64,000 nt of DNA from Tetrapyrgos nigripes. Taxonomy: Eukaryota > Basidiomycota > Agaricomycetes > Agaricales > Campanellaceae. Location: assembly GCA_013368315.1 (NCBI GenBank), contig JAACJM010000040.1, positions 372,001 to 436,000 on the forward strand. Reading direction: 5' to 3'. This document shows positions 10,945 to 21,484 of the stretch, piece after piece. The position numbers and the translations under genes were made by a program. Positions within the stretch are counted from its first letter, which is position 1. Every line of letters begins with the position of its first letter. The notes beneath the pieces are model-generated. The model made no database searches. It saw nothing but the letters and a program-made list of their open reading frames with translations, and was not told the DNA's origin.

Positions 10945-11258
10945 TCGAAATCCGTGACGTTGACGGCATTTTGCGCGAGTTCAAAGTTTACTGATTCAAG
11001 GCCAGCTGTCGCATATAGGGGTCTGAAGACATTCGAGAAGGGATTCAGTATTACTACCGTGTTACCACGACAGGTAATATTCCACTCTGTCAAAGTCTTG
11101 TGCCATTTATAAAGGATCGCATTCACAGCAGTCCCGATAGTATATCCTGGTTTGTCACGTACTGAGATGGTCAAGAACACCACTGGAGAATCCTGGTACA
11201 GCTGAAGGAATAAAGGAACAGCGTGGACATGTGTCGATAAGTTGGCAAAGAGCTTCAA
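10515..11258 (-). pseudogene. F-box/LRR-like protein fragment with an internal GA microsatellite
   Basis: A 247-residue open frame. It resembles the C-terminal leucine-rich part of agaricomycete F-box proteins, judging by ISNICDAWPNLAGLD and ASLYMLSQQCRDLTTMGVPF. Proteins of this class select substrates for SCF ubiquitin ligases. The frame is split by a (SL)n run encoded by the dinucleotide repeat at 10909-10940, and no F-box is found upstream in frame. Similar text (DVGPCRLTNSSRIEALCQLI) continues upstream in a different frame, so at least one frameshift is likely. Assignment is by sequence style only, and I hold it loosely. Confidence 0.4.
10909..10940. repeat. (GA)16 microsatellite
   Basis: A perfect GA dinucleotide run of 32 bp lies inside the F-box-like frame and encodes alternating Ser-Leu on the minus strand. 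Confidence 0.95.
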
Positions 11259-11810
11259 TCCTCGAAGAGTTTGTCAGCCTACAAGGTCCAACGTCCAACG
11301 CTTGAGCTAGAACCGTACTAGGGGGGTATGGGCCGCCATATATGTCGGCAAGTACGAGTCCGAGGTGTGCCAAGTCCCTCTCGGGTTCGCACCTCATCCC
11401 GTCAGTTCCGCTTGACATAGAAAAGTACTGAAAGCCGGACTGGACTGCTCGGATTTCCGGCGTAAACGAAGTCCGGGAACAAGGACCCCTCGAAGACCCC
11501 GGACGGAGGTACAAATGCAGTAAGAGCGCACTGCGTACACCCGTAAATGGCCATGGCCTGTGACTGACTGCCTCTGTGCTTTGCAAGAGACAGATATGAC
11601 TTCATTGAAGAAATTGTATTATTACTGAAAATTGTCAGAACCAGTCGGCGACTCGGTGATGACTCTTGTATCACAGGATTTAGGTAGTATATAAGGACTA
11701 AAGGTTCATCAGCTACAATGCAATGTTGAAAGCATGATAGTACAATCAACTTCCTCCCGAAACAGGTAGCAAGGCTTCAAGCTTCACTCAGTGTGCGACT
11801 GGCCCATAGC
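11259..11810. other. Stretch without a clear gene
   Basis: Minus-strand frames at 11155-11586 and 11402-11749 overlap each other and show no known domain beyond a possible continuation of the F-box-like relic. Confidence 0.4.
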
Positions 11811-12347
11811 TTAGAGGTTGATGTTGATGGGAGTGCAGCCGAGGGCAACGACACCGTCTACGAGGAACAAAATCAAGATTCTGCACCACAAACACGAAGG
11901 AAAAGGACGTTATACTCACTGAAACTGTTGTTCTCGCAGCAAACAGGTTGAGCAGTGCAAGAGTTTCCTGCGACACCGACGGTGATGGGGGAGCAAGTCA
12001 AACCGATCTTTCGACACAAGCTTCAATCAACGGAGAAGGCGACGACGACAAAAATTGACTCACCGAGGCAGTGATGTCGCCAACGACGATGCCGAGTAAG
12101 CCCAAGAGGCCAGAGACGAGGTCGTTGGGGTGTTGTGGGTGTTGTGGGTATCCTGGACGGATTGACAGCTGGAGGGTGGTAAAGCAGGGAGAGGAAAAGA
12201 AAAAGCGACAAAGATGAGCGACATCATCGAAAGAGCTCAAGGACGACTTTACCACTGGAGAGAACCAGTGTCGCACTGGTCACGACGGACAGGAGTGGCA
12301 GCCGCAAGGGTTGCGAGGGCAGCAACAGTGATGAACTTGAATTGCAT
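11811..12347 (-). pseudogene. Class I hydrophobin with one frameshift in exon 2
   Basis: Minus-strand exons 12347-12253, 12168-12064, 12007-11920 and 11857-11811. A secretion signal (MQFKFITVAALATLAAATPV) is followed by the eight-Cys hydrophobin pattern: [58 protein letters not shown] and GVVALGCTPININ. Hydrophobins self-assemble into amphipathic films on aerial hyphae and spores. The CCQSVQ part and the DLVSGLLG part of exon 2 are in different frames. Between them lies a short direct repeat (acccacaac twice, near 12128-12148). The relic at 12.7-13.0 kb has 15 bp at this place where this copy has 37, which would shift the frame by one. All eight Cys codons and the splice sites are otherwise preserved, so the break is recent or an error. 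Confidence 0.8.
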
Positions 12348-12456
12348 GATGGAGTAAGGAGAGGAGGAGTTCCGAGCAAAAGAGCTGTTGACTGGAGAGG
12401 GTAAAGCTGAACTGTGAGTGAAGTTCGAGTGAAGAAAGGTTGAGGGATAGAAGGGT

Positions 12457-12463
12457 CTTTATA
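12457..12463 (-). promoter_or_regulatory. TATA-like box of the hydrophobin gene
   Basis: TATAAAG on the minus strand lies about 110 nt upstream of the hydrophobin ATG, followed by a pyrimidine-rich leader. The position and context fit a core promoter; transcription was not observed. Confidence 0.5.
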
Positions 12464-12699
12464 GGTTTTTTAGTCTGGTTTGCAGCGTAAGAATGAATTA
12501 TGGAGCACAAATGGAACCCTCCGAGGCGTGTTTTCCTCCATTTTCGCTTAACGGGACTTTCGAATTCGGGTCCTCGTATTTCGATTTGAAACAGCTCGAG
12601 GGCCCAAGCCAGTTTTCATTCAGACCCTCGGATGATAAGAGTTGTCCTCGGCCTATAGACAACCTCAAGCAGCAAATCCTCCGAGGCCTGCGTCTGTGA

Positions 12700-12981
12700 C
12701 TTCATGCAGCCAAGAGCAACAACACCATCTACAAAGAGCTGCAAGAGGCCAGAGACGATGCTGTTAGCACCCTGGACGGATTAGCAGCTAGAGGGCGGTA
12801 ACCGGGCGCGGAAGGAAAGGGAGAAGCGACAGAGATGAGCGCCGATACCATCAAAGAGAGCTCAAGGACAACTTTACTATCGAGGAGGACCGTTGTCGCA
12901 CTAGTCACGACAGACATGTGTGGCAACCGCAAGAATGACAACCGCAAGGGTGGCGAGGGCAGCAGCAGTGATGAAGTGCAT
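12700..12981 (-). pseudogene. Old hydrophobin relic
   Basis: On the minus strand, ATG at 12981 opens a signal-peptide-like MHFITAAALATLAVV, close to the neighbouring hydrophobin. In-frame stops follow: TAG before the first Cys, another in place of LQC, and TAA after CC. Still readable are SVQGANSIVSGLL and then VDGVVALGC. The middle of the gene (the third to seventh Cys region) is deleted, so exon 2 runs straight into the last exon. It is a tandem paralogue of 11.8-12.3 kb that has lost function. Confidence 0.75.
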
Positions 12982-13689
12982 GATGAAGAGAGTGAGTGTA
13001 AGGACGGTTTACGACACTTGCAAGGAACTTGGGGTCATCATGTCAAGGTGGTTCAATTCACGAATTGAGGCAAAGAATACGGTGGTCCACTGGATCACCA
13101 AAATGACGGCGACCTGCAACCATTTGAAGCTTCACTATGGGTTCTAGTGCATTGGATTCTGAGGTGGAGAACCTGTACAGGTGGTAATAATGATAGTGAG
13201 TATATACGAGTAAAGTACCGGCAAATTGAATATAACCGGTACAATAGATTTCATACGGAATTGGATATGGATAGCATTAAACTACACATACTACTCTTTG
13301 GCTTTGGCTTTGGTCAGACGTATTCAATGTGGACTCTTTTTTTTCTTTGTTTTTTCTCTGTCTTTACATCCGATCTCCAGACTTCTTACTCGGATGTGAC
13401 AGCTTCCAAGACGCCATGTGGAAGGCAGGCACTACAGGTGCTCAGCTTTATCGGAAGCCAATCGGAAGAATAATGCTTGTAAGGAGCCTTACCTAAAGGT
13501 TCAAACAAAACCAGATACCGGTAAAATCCGCTGGAGCATAAATCAAGGAAAAGAAACTGCAAATGGTCGAAATGACACAAGGGTCGCAGATCAAGTGCAG
13601 TAGCGGGTGGTAATGTAAGCCCCTCTGCGCCTTGGGTTTTTCGGACTCTAGGTCTCTCCAACTCTCTCGCAGTGCATTATTCAACAAAT
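12982..13689. other. Stretch without a recognisable gene
   Basis: A/T-rich DNA with a short poly-T run near 13337. The small open frames on both strands have no known motif. Confidence 0.4.
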
Positions 13690-14475
13690 GATATAAGTTA
13701 TTTGAGGTCTAGGTATACTAAGTACGAGTACTACAGGAATTAAGAAAAGCATAAACAAAACAAGAGCTACTAATAAAGACAATAACAGATACGAGGGAGG
13801 AATGCTAGATGACAAAGAAGAATCTAAAATAGGAGCCGGAGGATTAGCAGAAGAATGTTCGTTAGCATTGGGACAAGGTGATTGTAAGCCTGTCAATAAG
13901 GACAGCGAATCCGGAGGTGGAGGTGGTTCAGGTGGAATTCTCTGTCTTAGTGTCTAACTTGTTGTTCTAATTGGCTCAATCCTAACTCTAGATTTGTACA
14001 TGTATTTCGCAGCTGTAGATTCTGATAGAAACACAACAAGTCAGGTTAGGACGTTGTGGCAAAGGAAACAATTGAAGACTATGAAGGGCTCACCTCAATT
14101 TCAACTTGCAGGAGTCGTTCCTAGTAGTGTCCGTGGTTAAAGGAAGCGAATCAAAGCACGCAAAACTGTAAGTACGTGTTTGAGAAATGGACAAATACCA
14201 TACGCACCTTCATTTGAGCCAATATTCAGTTCTAAATCCGACGTCGACACCCGGGCCTTATATGTAGAATCCTCGGACCGAGGTATAGTACGACCATTGA
14301 AGTTGTTGATCGTAACATTAATCATCTGAGCATTGTTAAAAGTCGAATGCGTGGCTTCGAAACCATGGGCGTTTGAAAATGAGCTGGGGTCATCGAGACT
14401 GCCAGTGGGCTGGGGGCTGGGATTGGATGATGAGCGTGACGATTGAGTCGGACTCGGACAGGGATTGGAACATTT
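13690..14475 (-). CDS. Unknown protein: Asn-rich motif, coiled coil, Pro-rich linker, C-terminal membrane helix
   Basis: I do not recognise a named family. Minus-strand reading gives, in order: a Ser-rich stretch; a low-complexity Asn-rich motif (SFSNAHGFEATHSTFNNAQ then MINVTINNFNG, near 14370-14280); a short exon ERLLQVEIE; a helix-forming segment NLQLRNTCTNLELGLSQLEQ (near 14030-13965); a run of prolines (PPEPPPPPD); and a strong C-terminal hydrophobic segment (SYLLLSLLVALVLFMLFLIP, near 13800-13740). The parts lie in more than one frame, and not every join has a clear GT-AG pair, so the gene may be frameshifted. The Asn-rich motif is of the kind found at the start of agaricomycete NACHT proteins, including the one at 16.8 kb. 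The start codon is uncertain and the 5' end abuts the homeobox relic. Confidence 0.45.
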
Positions 14476-15330
14476 GCAAGAGTGGCTAGACGAGGTGGTT
14501 CTTGATCTCTACGATTGGCTTGGACTTTACTATTAGTAGAGCCGTTGTCAACTCTGACTGTTGCAAGTGTTCCTGAGGAGCCCCGTCGTCGAAGAGTCCA
14601 TTCCTATCCGCCCGAATAGTGTGCAGTGGCAATGCCATATAGCCAGTATTATCTTCCTCTTTCCTCTCTACCCAAGGCATCGCGGTAGACTCGGGGAAGA
14701 CGACAGTTTTGAATGATGTTTTTTTCCTGTCTCCCGGGCATAACCCCACTAACAAGGCTCTTTTGCGTGGTGTTTTTGATGCATGATCGTAGCCATCTGA
14801 CGGCGATGACTGAGTATCGGTATCTGTAATTGAGGAACTTTGCGCACCTATTCTATCCTTGTCCTGTTACTGCTTCTGTTCCTGCCTCTTCGCCTCTTGT
14901 TCTTTGTCCATCGAAGCTGTTGTAGAGGCTTTTGTCTTTTCCTTTGCTCTCCTGGACGGAGTAGATCAGAAGGCAAGTGAAAGGAATGATGAATTGGTCT
15001 ACTCACTGGTTTTGGAACCACACCTGCCGTTGGAGTTATTTAAAGAAGTCGAACGTTGAACAAGGGAGTACTACAGGAAAGATAGAACTTACCTGGACGC
15101 CACGGGCGATCATGTCGAGCTGTGCGGCTAGCCCCGTTGCAGAGGGTGGCATTGGGCTTTCTGTCGCGCTTGAAGACAGACTCGAGGACCTTGAACTGAA
15201 CGGAGGTGGTGCGTTTGCGGTCCTTGACCTCGTTGGGGGTGTATGGATAGAAGGCACGGAAGTCGATTGCTGAGGGGTACATGGGGTAGAAGGGGTAGTT
15301 GAGGGAAACAAAAGTTGAAGATAGAAGTAC
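14476..15330 (-). pseudogene. Homeobox transcription factor with several lesions
   Basis: The homeodomain starts in DRKRTTSVQFKVLESVFKRD (15230-15165) and continues RKPNATL, then GLAAQLDMIARGVQ in another frame, then VWFQN and QRAKEK after two introns. Typical homeodomains keep one frame and read WFQNRR. The frame change maps to a C4 run (15132-15135; G4 on the coding strand) that should be three bases. The residue after WFQN is Gln instead of Arg, encoded across a splice junction. Downstream, a TAA (14867-14869) interrupts a Gln-rich stretch (RQEQKQ*QDKDRIG), and the frame continues in the same register to about 14490. There the more natural reading (TVRVDNGSTNSKVQ) lies in yet another frame. 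It belongs to the non-mating-type homeobox group of basidiomycetes; no mating-type partner is present. Confidence 0.72.
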
Positions 15331-16010
15331 TTATATCGCGTGCAAGATAGGACGATTCCTGACATTGACAGCAGCGAAATAGCGTGAATTCGTGAAAGCC
15401 ACGTTGAGAACGCGTTCCGGAGAGTAGAACCTGATAGAGCCTGATAGAACCTGAAACAGAAATGGGGATTCTTTTGCATATTTTAGCCAGGTGGGGAGCC
15501 TTGCAAACGGTAAAGATGTTAATGAACTGGCAGGGGTGCCATCCACTGCATTGTTAGGTATCTTGCAGAGAAAGGAACAGATATCTATATCTGAATGCAG
15601 CTTCCATTTGCGGCTCTTCGTCGAATTATTTCGCAATGTCTGCTTTCCATAGATACATCCTCTTTGTCTTTCCAACCTGTCTCTCATGCACTTCAATTTG
15701 GATCGTCTTATGGCTACCAAAGTACATGAATACTTACATTTTCCATTTCCTCCTTCAACTTTACTTGCACCCCACTCTCGTTCTATGGGTTTGATTTTCC
15801 TTCGGTGGCTCAACTGAACACTGATGCGACCATCGGTTCAAGTTGCTACGTGATTTGAACGTTTGAACCACCATATTCCGGTGTTTCGTGACATGGCACG
15901 TATAACTTTGGCTGACTATATACTGCTTCAGCAGTACTTCCCCATAAGGCCGGGTATCCAGGCTATTGGCTGACTGGAGCTCTCTGGAGCTGCACGTACA
16001 ACCACTGTCT
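15331..16010. other. Stretch without a recognisable gene
   Basis: Minus-strand frames at 15331-15813 and 15761-16033 lack known motifs. Part may be the promoter and leader of the homeobox relic. Confidence 0.35.
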
Positions 16011-16154
16011 GTATCCACTGTCCCCTCCATCAACAGCTCATCGGTTTGGCGGTTATATTAGGTCTTCAGGTAACAAATTCCCGTATCCACTGTCCCCTCC
16101 ATCAACAGCTCATCGGGTTGGCGGTTATATTAGGTCTTCAGGTAACAAATTCCC
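16011..16154 (+). repeat. Perfect-looking 72-bp tandem duplication
   Basis: The unit starting gtatccactgtcccctcc at 16011 recurs at 16083. The two copies differ at about one position (atcggtttgg against atcgggttgg). Confidence 0.9.
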
Positions 16155-16774
16155 CTTCGCCTGGGTCCAAGCTCACGACTACCTTCGCCAACTCGATGTC
16201 TCCGTTCGTTACACGGATCAATCCTTCATCTTTACGGGCAACGTCTCTCTCATTGCATGCATGCTCCTCGCCAGTCACACGCATACATCGGTCCTCTTCC
16301 TTCCAATTCCGATATTATTGCATTGCAAAATGTTGGACTGGTTAGGTTATCCCAGTTCTCATTTTGGCGCAAGTTTGCACCCTCTCCATCTTCCTGCACA
16401 CGTCTATTGCACTTGGAAGAGAGTGGCTCGTCTTCTTGATGGTCTACCAATGCGCGCACTTGTGCATGGAGACCATGATTTGGCTGTTCCGAGGGATGAT
16501 CATTGTCTTCTCGCTGAAAAACAACTTGTCCTTTCATGTCAGGTTAATTCATCCCTTTGGTTCCATGCGGATATACCTTTTGATGCTTCAATGATCCCTG
16601 CGTCTCTATCATCTCTCAAACCGCGCTCAATTACCTAGCGGTCACACTCTTTGCAAGTAAGCGGTATGATCCGCTCTGTATGCATTTTTAGCCAATCAGC
16701 CCTAGGCGTGACCTGCTCTATCTTCTTCCCGACTCTGGTGATAGTTGTCGCCGGCAGACTGAGAGCCAATATCG
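16155..16774. other. Open but unassigned region upstream of the NACHT gene
   Basis: Overlapping plus-strand frames (16046-16345, 16261-16638, 16364-16594) are unusually open, but none shows a motif I can name. A decayed coding sequence is possible. Confidence 0.3.
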
Positions 16775-19458
16775 ATGAATCCAGACAGCTCTAGTAAAGT
16801 GTGGCGAGAAGGTCACTCGGCTATGCAACCGCGATCGCGTCGCGGAGGTCCAGAAGAAGATTGGAATCACAGCAGAACTGGAAGCCAGGTTCCACGACGA
16901 CTGGAGAGCTCCAACCAACGCCCAGCTACTCAAGCTCTCTTTGCCAATTCGCGCCACAACTCGTTCTTCCATTCTTCCATAAATATTGTTGGGGGTGATC
17001 AAATCAACACCTCTGTTGAAGATTCAGAAGCTGGTAAGTCATTACTTTTTCTCTAAAGCATACCTCCTCATTTTGTGGCTTCTCTTTTAGGTTTAAAGCT
17101 CTTATACCAGACTATCGCTCACGTTGGCGCGTTCCATGATTCCGAGACTCGTTATCCACCTCCCAAATGCCATCCCGAAACGCGAACAGCCGTCTTATTG
17201 GATATCTCTGCTTGGATAAAGGGTGCAGAGGCAGACACCCAAGTTCATTGGCGATATGGTCCAGGAAGGGGTGCAGAGGCAGAGACCAAATTTCACTGGC
17301 TATATGGTCCAGCAGGTGCAGGAAAGTCTGCCATCGCTCAGACTTTGGCGGAGAAAGAGCAAGGCAATCATTTGGCAGCCAGCTTCTTTTTCTCTCGCTC
17401 AGACCCCTCCAGAAATAATCCAAGATTTCTGATTATGGTCATTTCGTACTGTCTCGCCATCTGGTGTAGAAACACCCAATTGCGAACTGCTATCGATTCT
17501 GCTGTCAAAACGTGGCCTGCTGTCCTTGGATCCGCCATCGAAAAGCAGTTCCAAGAACTGGTTGTCAAGCCCTTCGAAGTGATCCCACAGGAAAGCTGGG
17601 AGACGCTGCCAAGAGTTGTGATCATAGATGGTCTTGATGAATGTCTGGATAGCGATTCCCAACGGAGAGTCTTGAACACGCTCTTTGGCGGACTGAGCCT
17701 GGGCCAGACGCCTCTTCGTTTCCTCATTGCCAGCCGGCCAGAACCAGTGATTCGAGGCTTCTTCGGTCAACTTTCCAACTGTGGTATCACGACTCGTACG
17801 GAGCTCAGTGATAATTACTCCACTTCACGGGACATCAAGGTCTATCTTCGCGATAGTTTCAAAGCCATCGTGGAGGAATCTCACTCCGACGTAATGGCTC
17901 ATATCGCTCTTCCTTGGCCTTCAATTGGTGTCATTGATGACCTCGTCCAGCGGGCTTCAGGCCAGTTCATTTACGCCTCAACAGTCCTGAAGTATGTTGG
18001 GGAAGAGTACTCCCATCCTGTAGAGCAACTGGAGTTGGTGCTTGGTTTGCCTTTGGGTGATCCTGGTGCCTTCTCTGAGCTTGATGCCCTCTATCGGCAA
18101 ATATTATTGTCTAATCGTAACAAGGCCAGGCTCATACAAATCCTAGGGACAATGCTTGCAATCGAGGATGCCTGTTCAGTGCGATGGGAGGAATTGGAGC
18201 CTGGTCATCACTCCAGTGGCTGGAAGGGGATTGACGTAGTGGAACTGCTGCTTTCGCTGCCCACTGGAGCAGTCATGGTATCCTTGCGAGGGATGCACTC
18301 GGTCTTGCAAATTGACAGCAGAATTGTCGAGTTCCGCCATAAATCATTTCGGGATTTTTTGCTCGATGCACGTCGTTCAGGTGAATATTTCATCGATAAA
18401 GCACTATGTCACGAGCGATTGGCGCGGGTCTGTATGAGAATAATCAATGATTCGTCTGACCGGTAGGTATCATTGCTAGGAACTGGCAGTCGACTCGTTT
18501 TGACTGATAATTTCGTGCACTTTATAGATTGCGAAGCTATGCCATGTATAATTGCCTGAAGCACATACACTTGGCGAAAAGTACGAGTAATCTAATCACT
18601 GAGCTGCAGCGCTTCAATTTCTGTGACATGATTGGATGGCATTTGAGAGATTTGTCTCATGACACGTCCATCTATGTCTCCCAGTCTATATCAGTTTTGC
18701 AGAAGTATGCCAAAGTGAGTCAGGGCAAACTTACCTTTTCCCAAAGTTAATGGAGCCATTTAAGGTTTTAGAGTTACATCAGATCAAGACCTGGTCAGAT
18801 TCTCTTCAACTTGGTATCTATGTCGCTGACACACATAGAAGAGAATTATCCAATCAATTTTTATCAGAGCTTGAAGTACTATTTGCTCTCGCAATGGATT
18901 GCCATTACGCACCTCTCGATGCAATTTTTTCTCGTTCGGCTCTTAAAACTCCCGGGAACGTTGACGTCCTAACCGGTCTTGACTGCATCATCTCTCCCCC
19001 GTCCATGAAGGAGACTTTTCTATGTCTCGACCCGAGTCATTCCAGAGCTTCTTGCAACCTCGTATGGTATTTCATTGATTTCAAGAATGGGTACAGCAGA
19101 CTAGCCAATCATTGCCTGAGGACTATCAGACCCAATCCCCGCATCGAGTTATCCTACTTCTTGAACTGCGGTTATGTCTATGCTCAGTCAAGAGTGTCTG
19201 AACTGCTTTACCGCTCTCCTCTTGACGTGGAACTTCAACACGAGCTGAAAAAGACAATGCCACATTTAAATGGAACGAAAGAGTTGCGTAAGGTCCTTCT
19301 TTGGCTGCAAGTAAGTACCACAGTGCTCTATCTATATGCTATTATATGCTACGTAGGTCGCCTGGCTAATATAATGAGTGCAGGATTTTCCAGATGCCCA
19401 GAGGGACATCCCAATGGAAAACACAATTCGGCGGCTTTCTACCTCCAGCGCCAGGTGA
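16775..19458 (+). CDS. NACHT-domain NTPase (NLR-like, STAND class)
   Basis: Five exons (16775-17033, 17091-18462, 18528-18714, 18765-19310, 19384-19458) give an intact 812-residue protein. Residues 1-86 are polar and contain FANSRHNSFFHSSINIVGGD followed by QINT, a low-complexity motif typical of agaricomycete NACHT proteins. The P-loop GPAGAGKSAIAQT is at about 158-170, Walker B VVIIDGLDECL at about 275, and an SRPEP sensor-like motif follows (LRFLIASRPEP). The FRHKSFRDFLLD segment near the end of the NACHT module is also typical. No WD40, ankyrin or TPR repeats are seen; the C-terminal ~250 residues are helical-looking and end LLWLQDFPDAQRDIP. Such proteins are candidate non-self sensors. 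A 48-bp tandem duplication (17222-17317) repeats the stretch just before the P-loop. Confidence 0.9.
17222..17317 (+). repeat. 48-bp in-frame tandem duplication before the P-loop
   Basis: Unit 1 starts at 17222 (ggtgcagaggcaga) and unit 2 at 17270. The encoded units are GAEADTQVHWRYGPGR and GAEAETKFHWLYGPAG. Only the second is followed by AGKS, so the first is a dead partial copy of the Walker A lead-in. Confidence 0.85.
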
Positions 19459-20118
19459 TTCAGGGCCGTATGGATGACATAGACGACATGATGCCATAAC
19501 AAAACGATCTCCGTCACGGTTAGACTCACGGAGAGCCAACAGAGTCAACTAGGCACGGGTATGATACAGTATTGATGTCGTCCTTGGTGGGCCTCAGTGT
19601 GCTCCAAGACGAGAGGAGGGTAAGGGAAGAATTGAGGAATATGATGCGAGTCCGTCTGTCATAATGAGGGGCAGATTTGAAGACTTGGCACGTTGGTAGT
19701 ATGAAGACAGTGCGGGCACTACTTTCGTTTTCGTTTTCGTTGGTGATGAAAACTCTAGTCTCTGATAGCTACAGAAAAGTCAGTCAAATGGAAACGTTGA
19801 TAAAAGAATGATGAAAGCCTGTTCACAAATTTCCTCGCGTCCCTCGATAGTTTCAGCTCCAGCTCCAGAGCATTCCAGATCTAACGACCATCTTCAACGA
19901 TTTGGGAATCCTCTATTCTTCCCCGATTCCGACGATTCCCTAGTCATAAAGATTCCCAGTATTCACCTTTTCCCCTCCAAATTTCCGAACCATCGATGCT
20001 GGACAACGTTGAGTATATACCCATATGCAGCATCATTTTGTTCGTCTTTGCGTCTTGTCTTGTTGCAGTCGATCGCGATGGTATTCGCACATACGAGTAG
20101 CCATGATTATGTAACGCG
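19459..20118. other. Downstream flank of the NACHT gene, no clear gene
   Basis: A 176-residue plus-strand frame starts at 19808 and runs into the dispersed repeat. It is rich in Ser and Pro with no motif that I recognise. Confidence 0.35.
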
Positions 20119-20541
20119 CGTTTCTTCGACGCGTCCGTCCGACCAATACAATGCAAAACTCTTACCACAACTACCATACTACCCGCATCATGAACGAGCC
20201 TACCTCCGTCATCCAGAATCCCCAATCCACCTGGGTGACTCTCATAACTGGTCAAGAGTTCTCACAAAATCCAATTCTTCCTCCGACCCCGAAATGATCA
20301 AACGGCGAAGACTGGTGCGTTTGCACTCACAATCGTAACGATATTAAGTAATTCTAACCAGTCTTTTCCGTTCTAGAGGACGATGGACTACTATGGAGAC
20401 AAACCTCCTAGTTGCAAGTTTCCCACCACAACTGCAACACGTATTTGCCGAATACCGCAAACATGAAGAGAATGTCAAACGTATACAGGCAGCGTAAGCA
20501 GCTACCTCAGCAAGACAACCCAACAAAATTGCTAATATTAG
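20119..20541 (+). repeat. Dispersed duplicated segment, copy B
   Basis: The better preserved partner of 9540-9935. After the intron-like gtgcgtttgc…gttctag segment one frame stays open and reads FPPQLQHVFAEYRKHEENVK, then RIQAA before a second intron-like gtaagc…attag. This suggests a former coding exon. No domain could be named. Confidence 0.75.
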
Positions 20542-21208
20542 GACAGAGACACAACCCATGCCTCCGGCAGTCGTTTGACCTGCATCATCATCTGCGTCGC
20601 ACCACCCTTTTGAACCTCAAACTCCCGCAAACCCTACGTTCTCAAGTTATCCTACGCCTAAATTCACTATGTAACTCCGCGGTTTTTCACAAGTCTGCTC
20701 TCCAGAACAAATATCTGCAGCAATTGCGCGAGACTGGCTCTCTTCCGTCCCAACCCCTTCCGTCCCTACGCCTGATTGTGCCCATCTTGAACCTGCAGAA
20801 TTCTCGCAGATTCCAAAGCGTTGCAGGAGGTGTCGGTAGTGGCCAGTAGACCTAGAAGGAACGTCATTCAACTTGCGACATCCTGAAGCACAGTGTTTCA
20901 TTTCAGCCCTCCGGTGTGTTTACTACATTCTATGTCTATGTTCTAGTCGCCTGACTCGATAAAAGTGGATGTGGACCGTTTTTGCAGTCATTTCTTGTAC
21001 TTCTAGGTTCAGATACCTGTTTTCAATGCGCTCGCGGAACATACTGTATCACTATCGTCATTTCAGCATGCCTGTCGTTGATGTCCTGAGGACGCGTGTC
21101 TAATGTTCAGTGGACAGGCCAAAGAGAACAAGCAGTCTGACTTCACGAGACCAGTCTGTGGATTAGCGATTGAGTGCCTGCAAGATTACTCTATTTAGGA
21201 ATGCTAGA
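20542..21208. other. Stretch without a clear gene
   Basis: The plus-strand frame 20412-20849 continues the unassigned segment above. Beyond 20850 nothing recognisable is seen before the isochorismatase promoter. Confidence 0.35.
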
Positions 21209-21412
21209 CTTGATTCTGATGCGTTTATGATGAACCGATTCTCACCGGTCTTTTCACTGACACCGAACGTGACAGATCCAGCTCAGAAGGCTTACACATG
21301 CTGAATAGCAGCTCAACACTTGATTCTTACGCCTTTATGATGAATCGGTTCTCACCAGTCCTTCCACCGAACATGTCGAATCGTATCATCAGCTCATAAA
21401 AGGCTTACACAC
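21209..21412 (+). repeat. Imperfect tandem repeat in the isochorismatase promoter
   Basis: Two diverged units (about 21209-21300 and 21319-21412, offset 110 bp) share cttgattct, tttatgatgaa, ggcttacaca and ttctcacc.gtc in the same order. The second unit ends about 70 bp before the ATG and contains an AT-rich cataaaa that could act as a TATA-like element. Confidence 0.7.
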
Positions 21413-21484
21413 ACAGTGACACTGTTCCTTCCACCCAACATTCCATCCTCAAGCTATCTTGTGACCGCATCCTGCTGAAGCAAC

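Noticed and set aside
14137..14325. The INVTINNFNG frame as part of the homeobox gene
   Set aside because: It lies in another frame with a different composition and resembles the start of NACHT-associated proteins, so it was treated as a separate gene.
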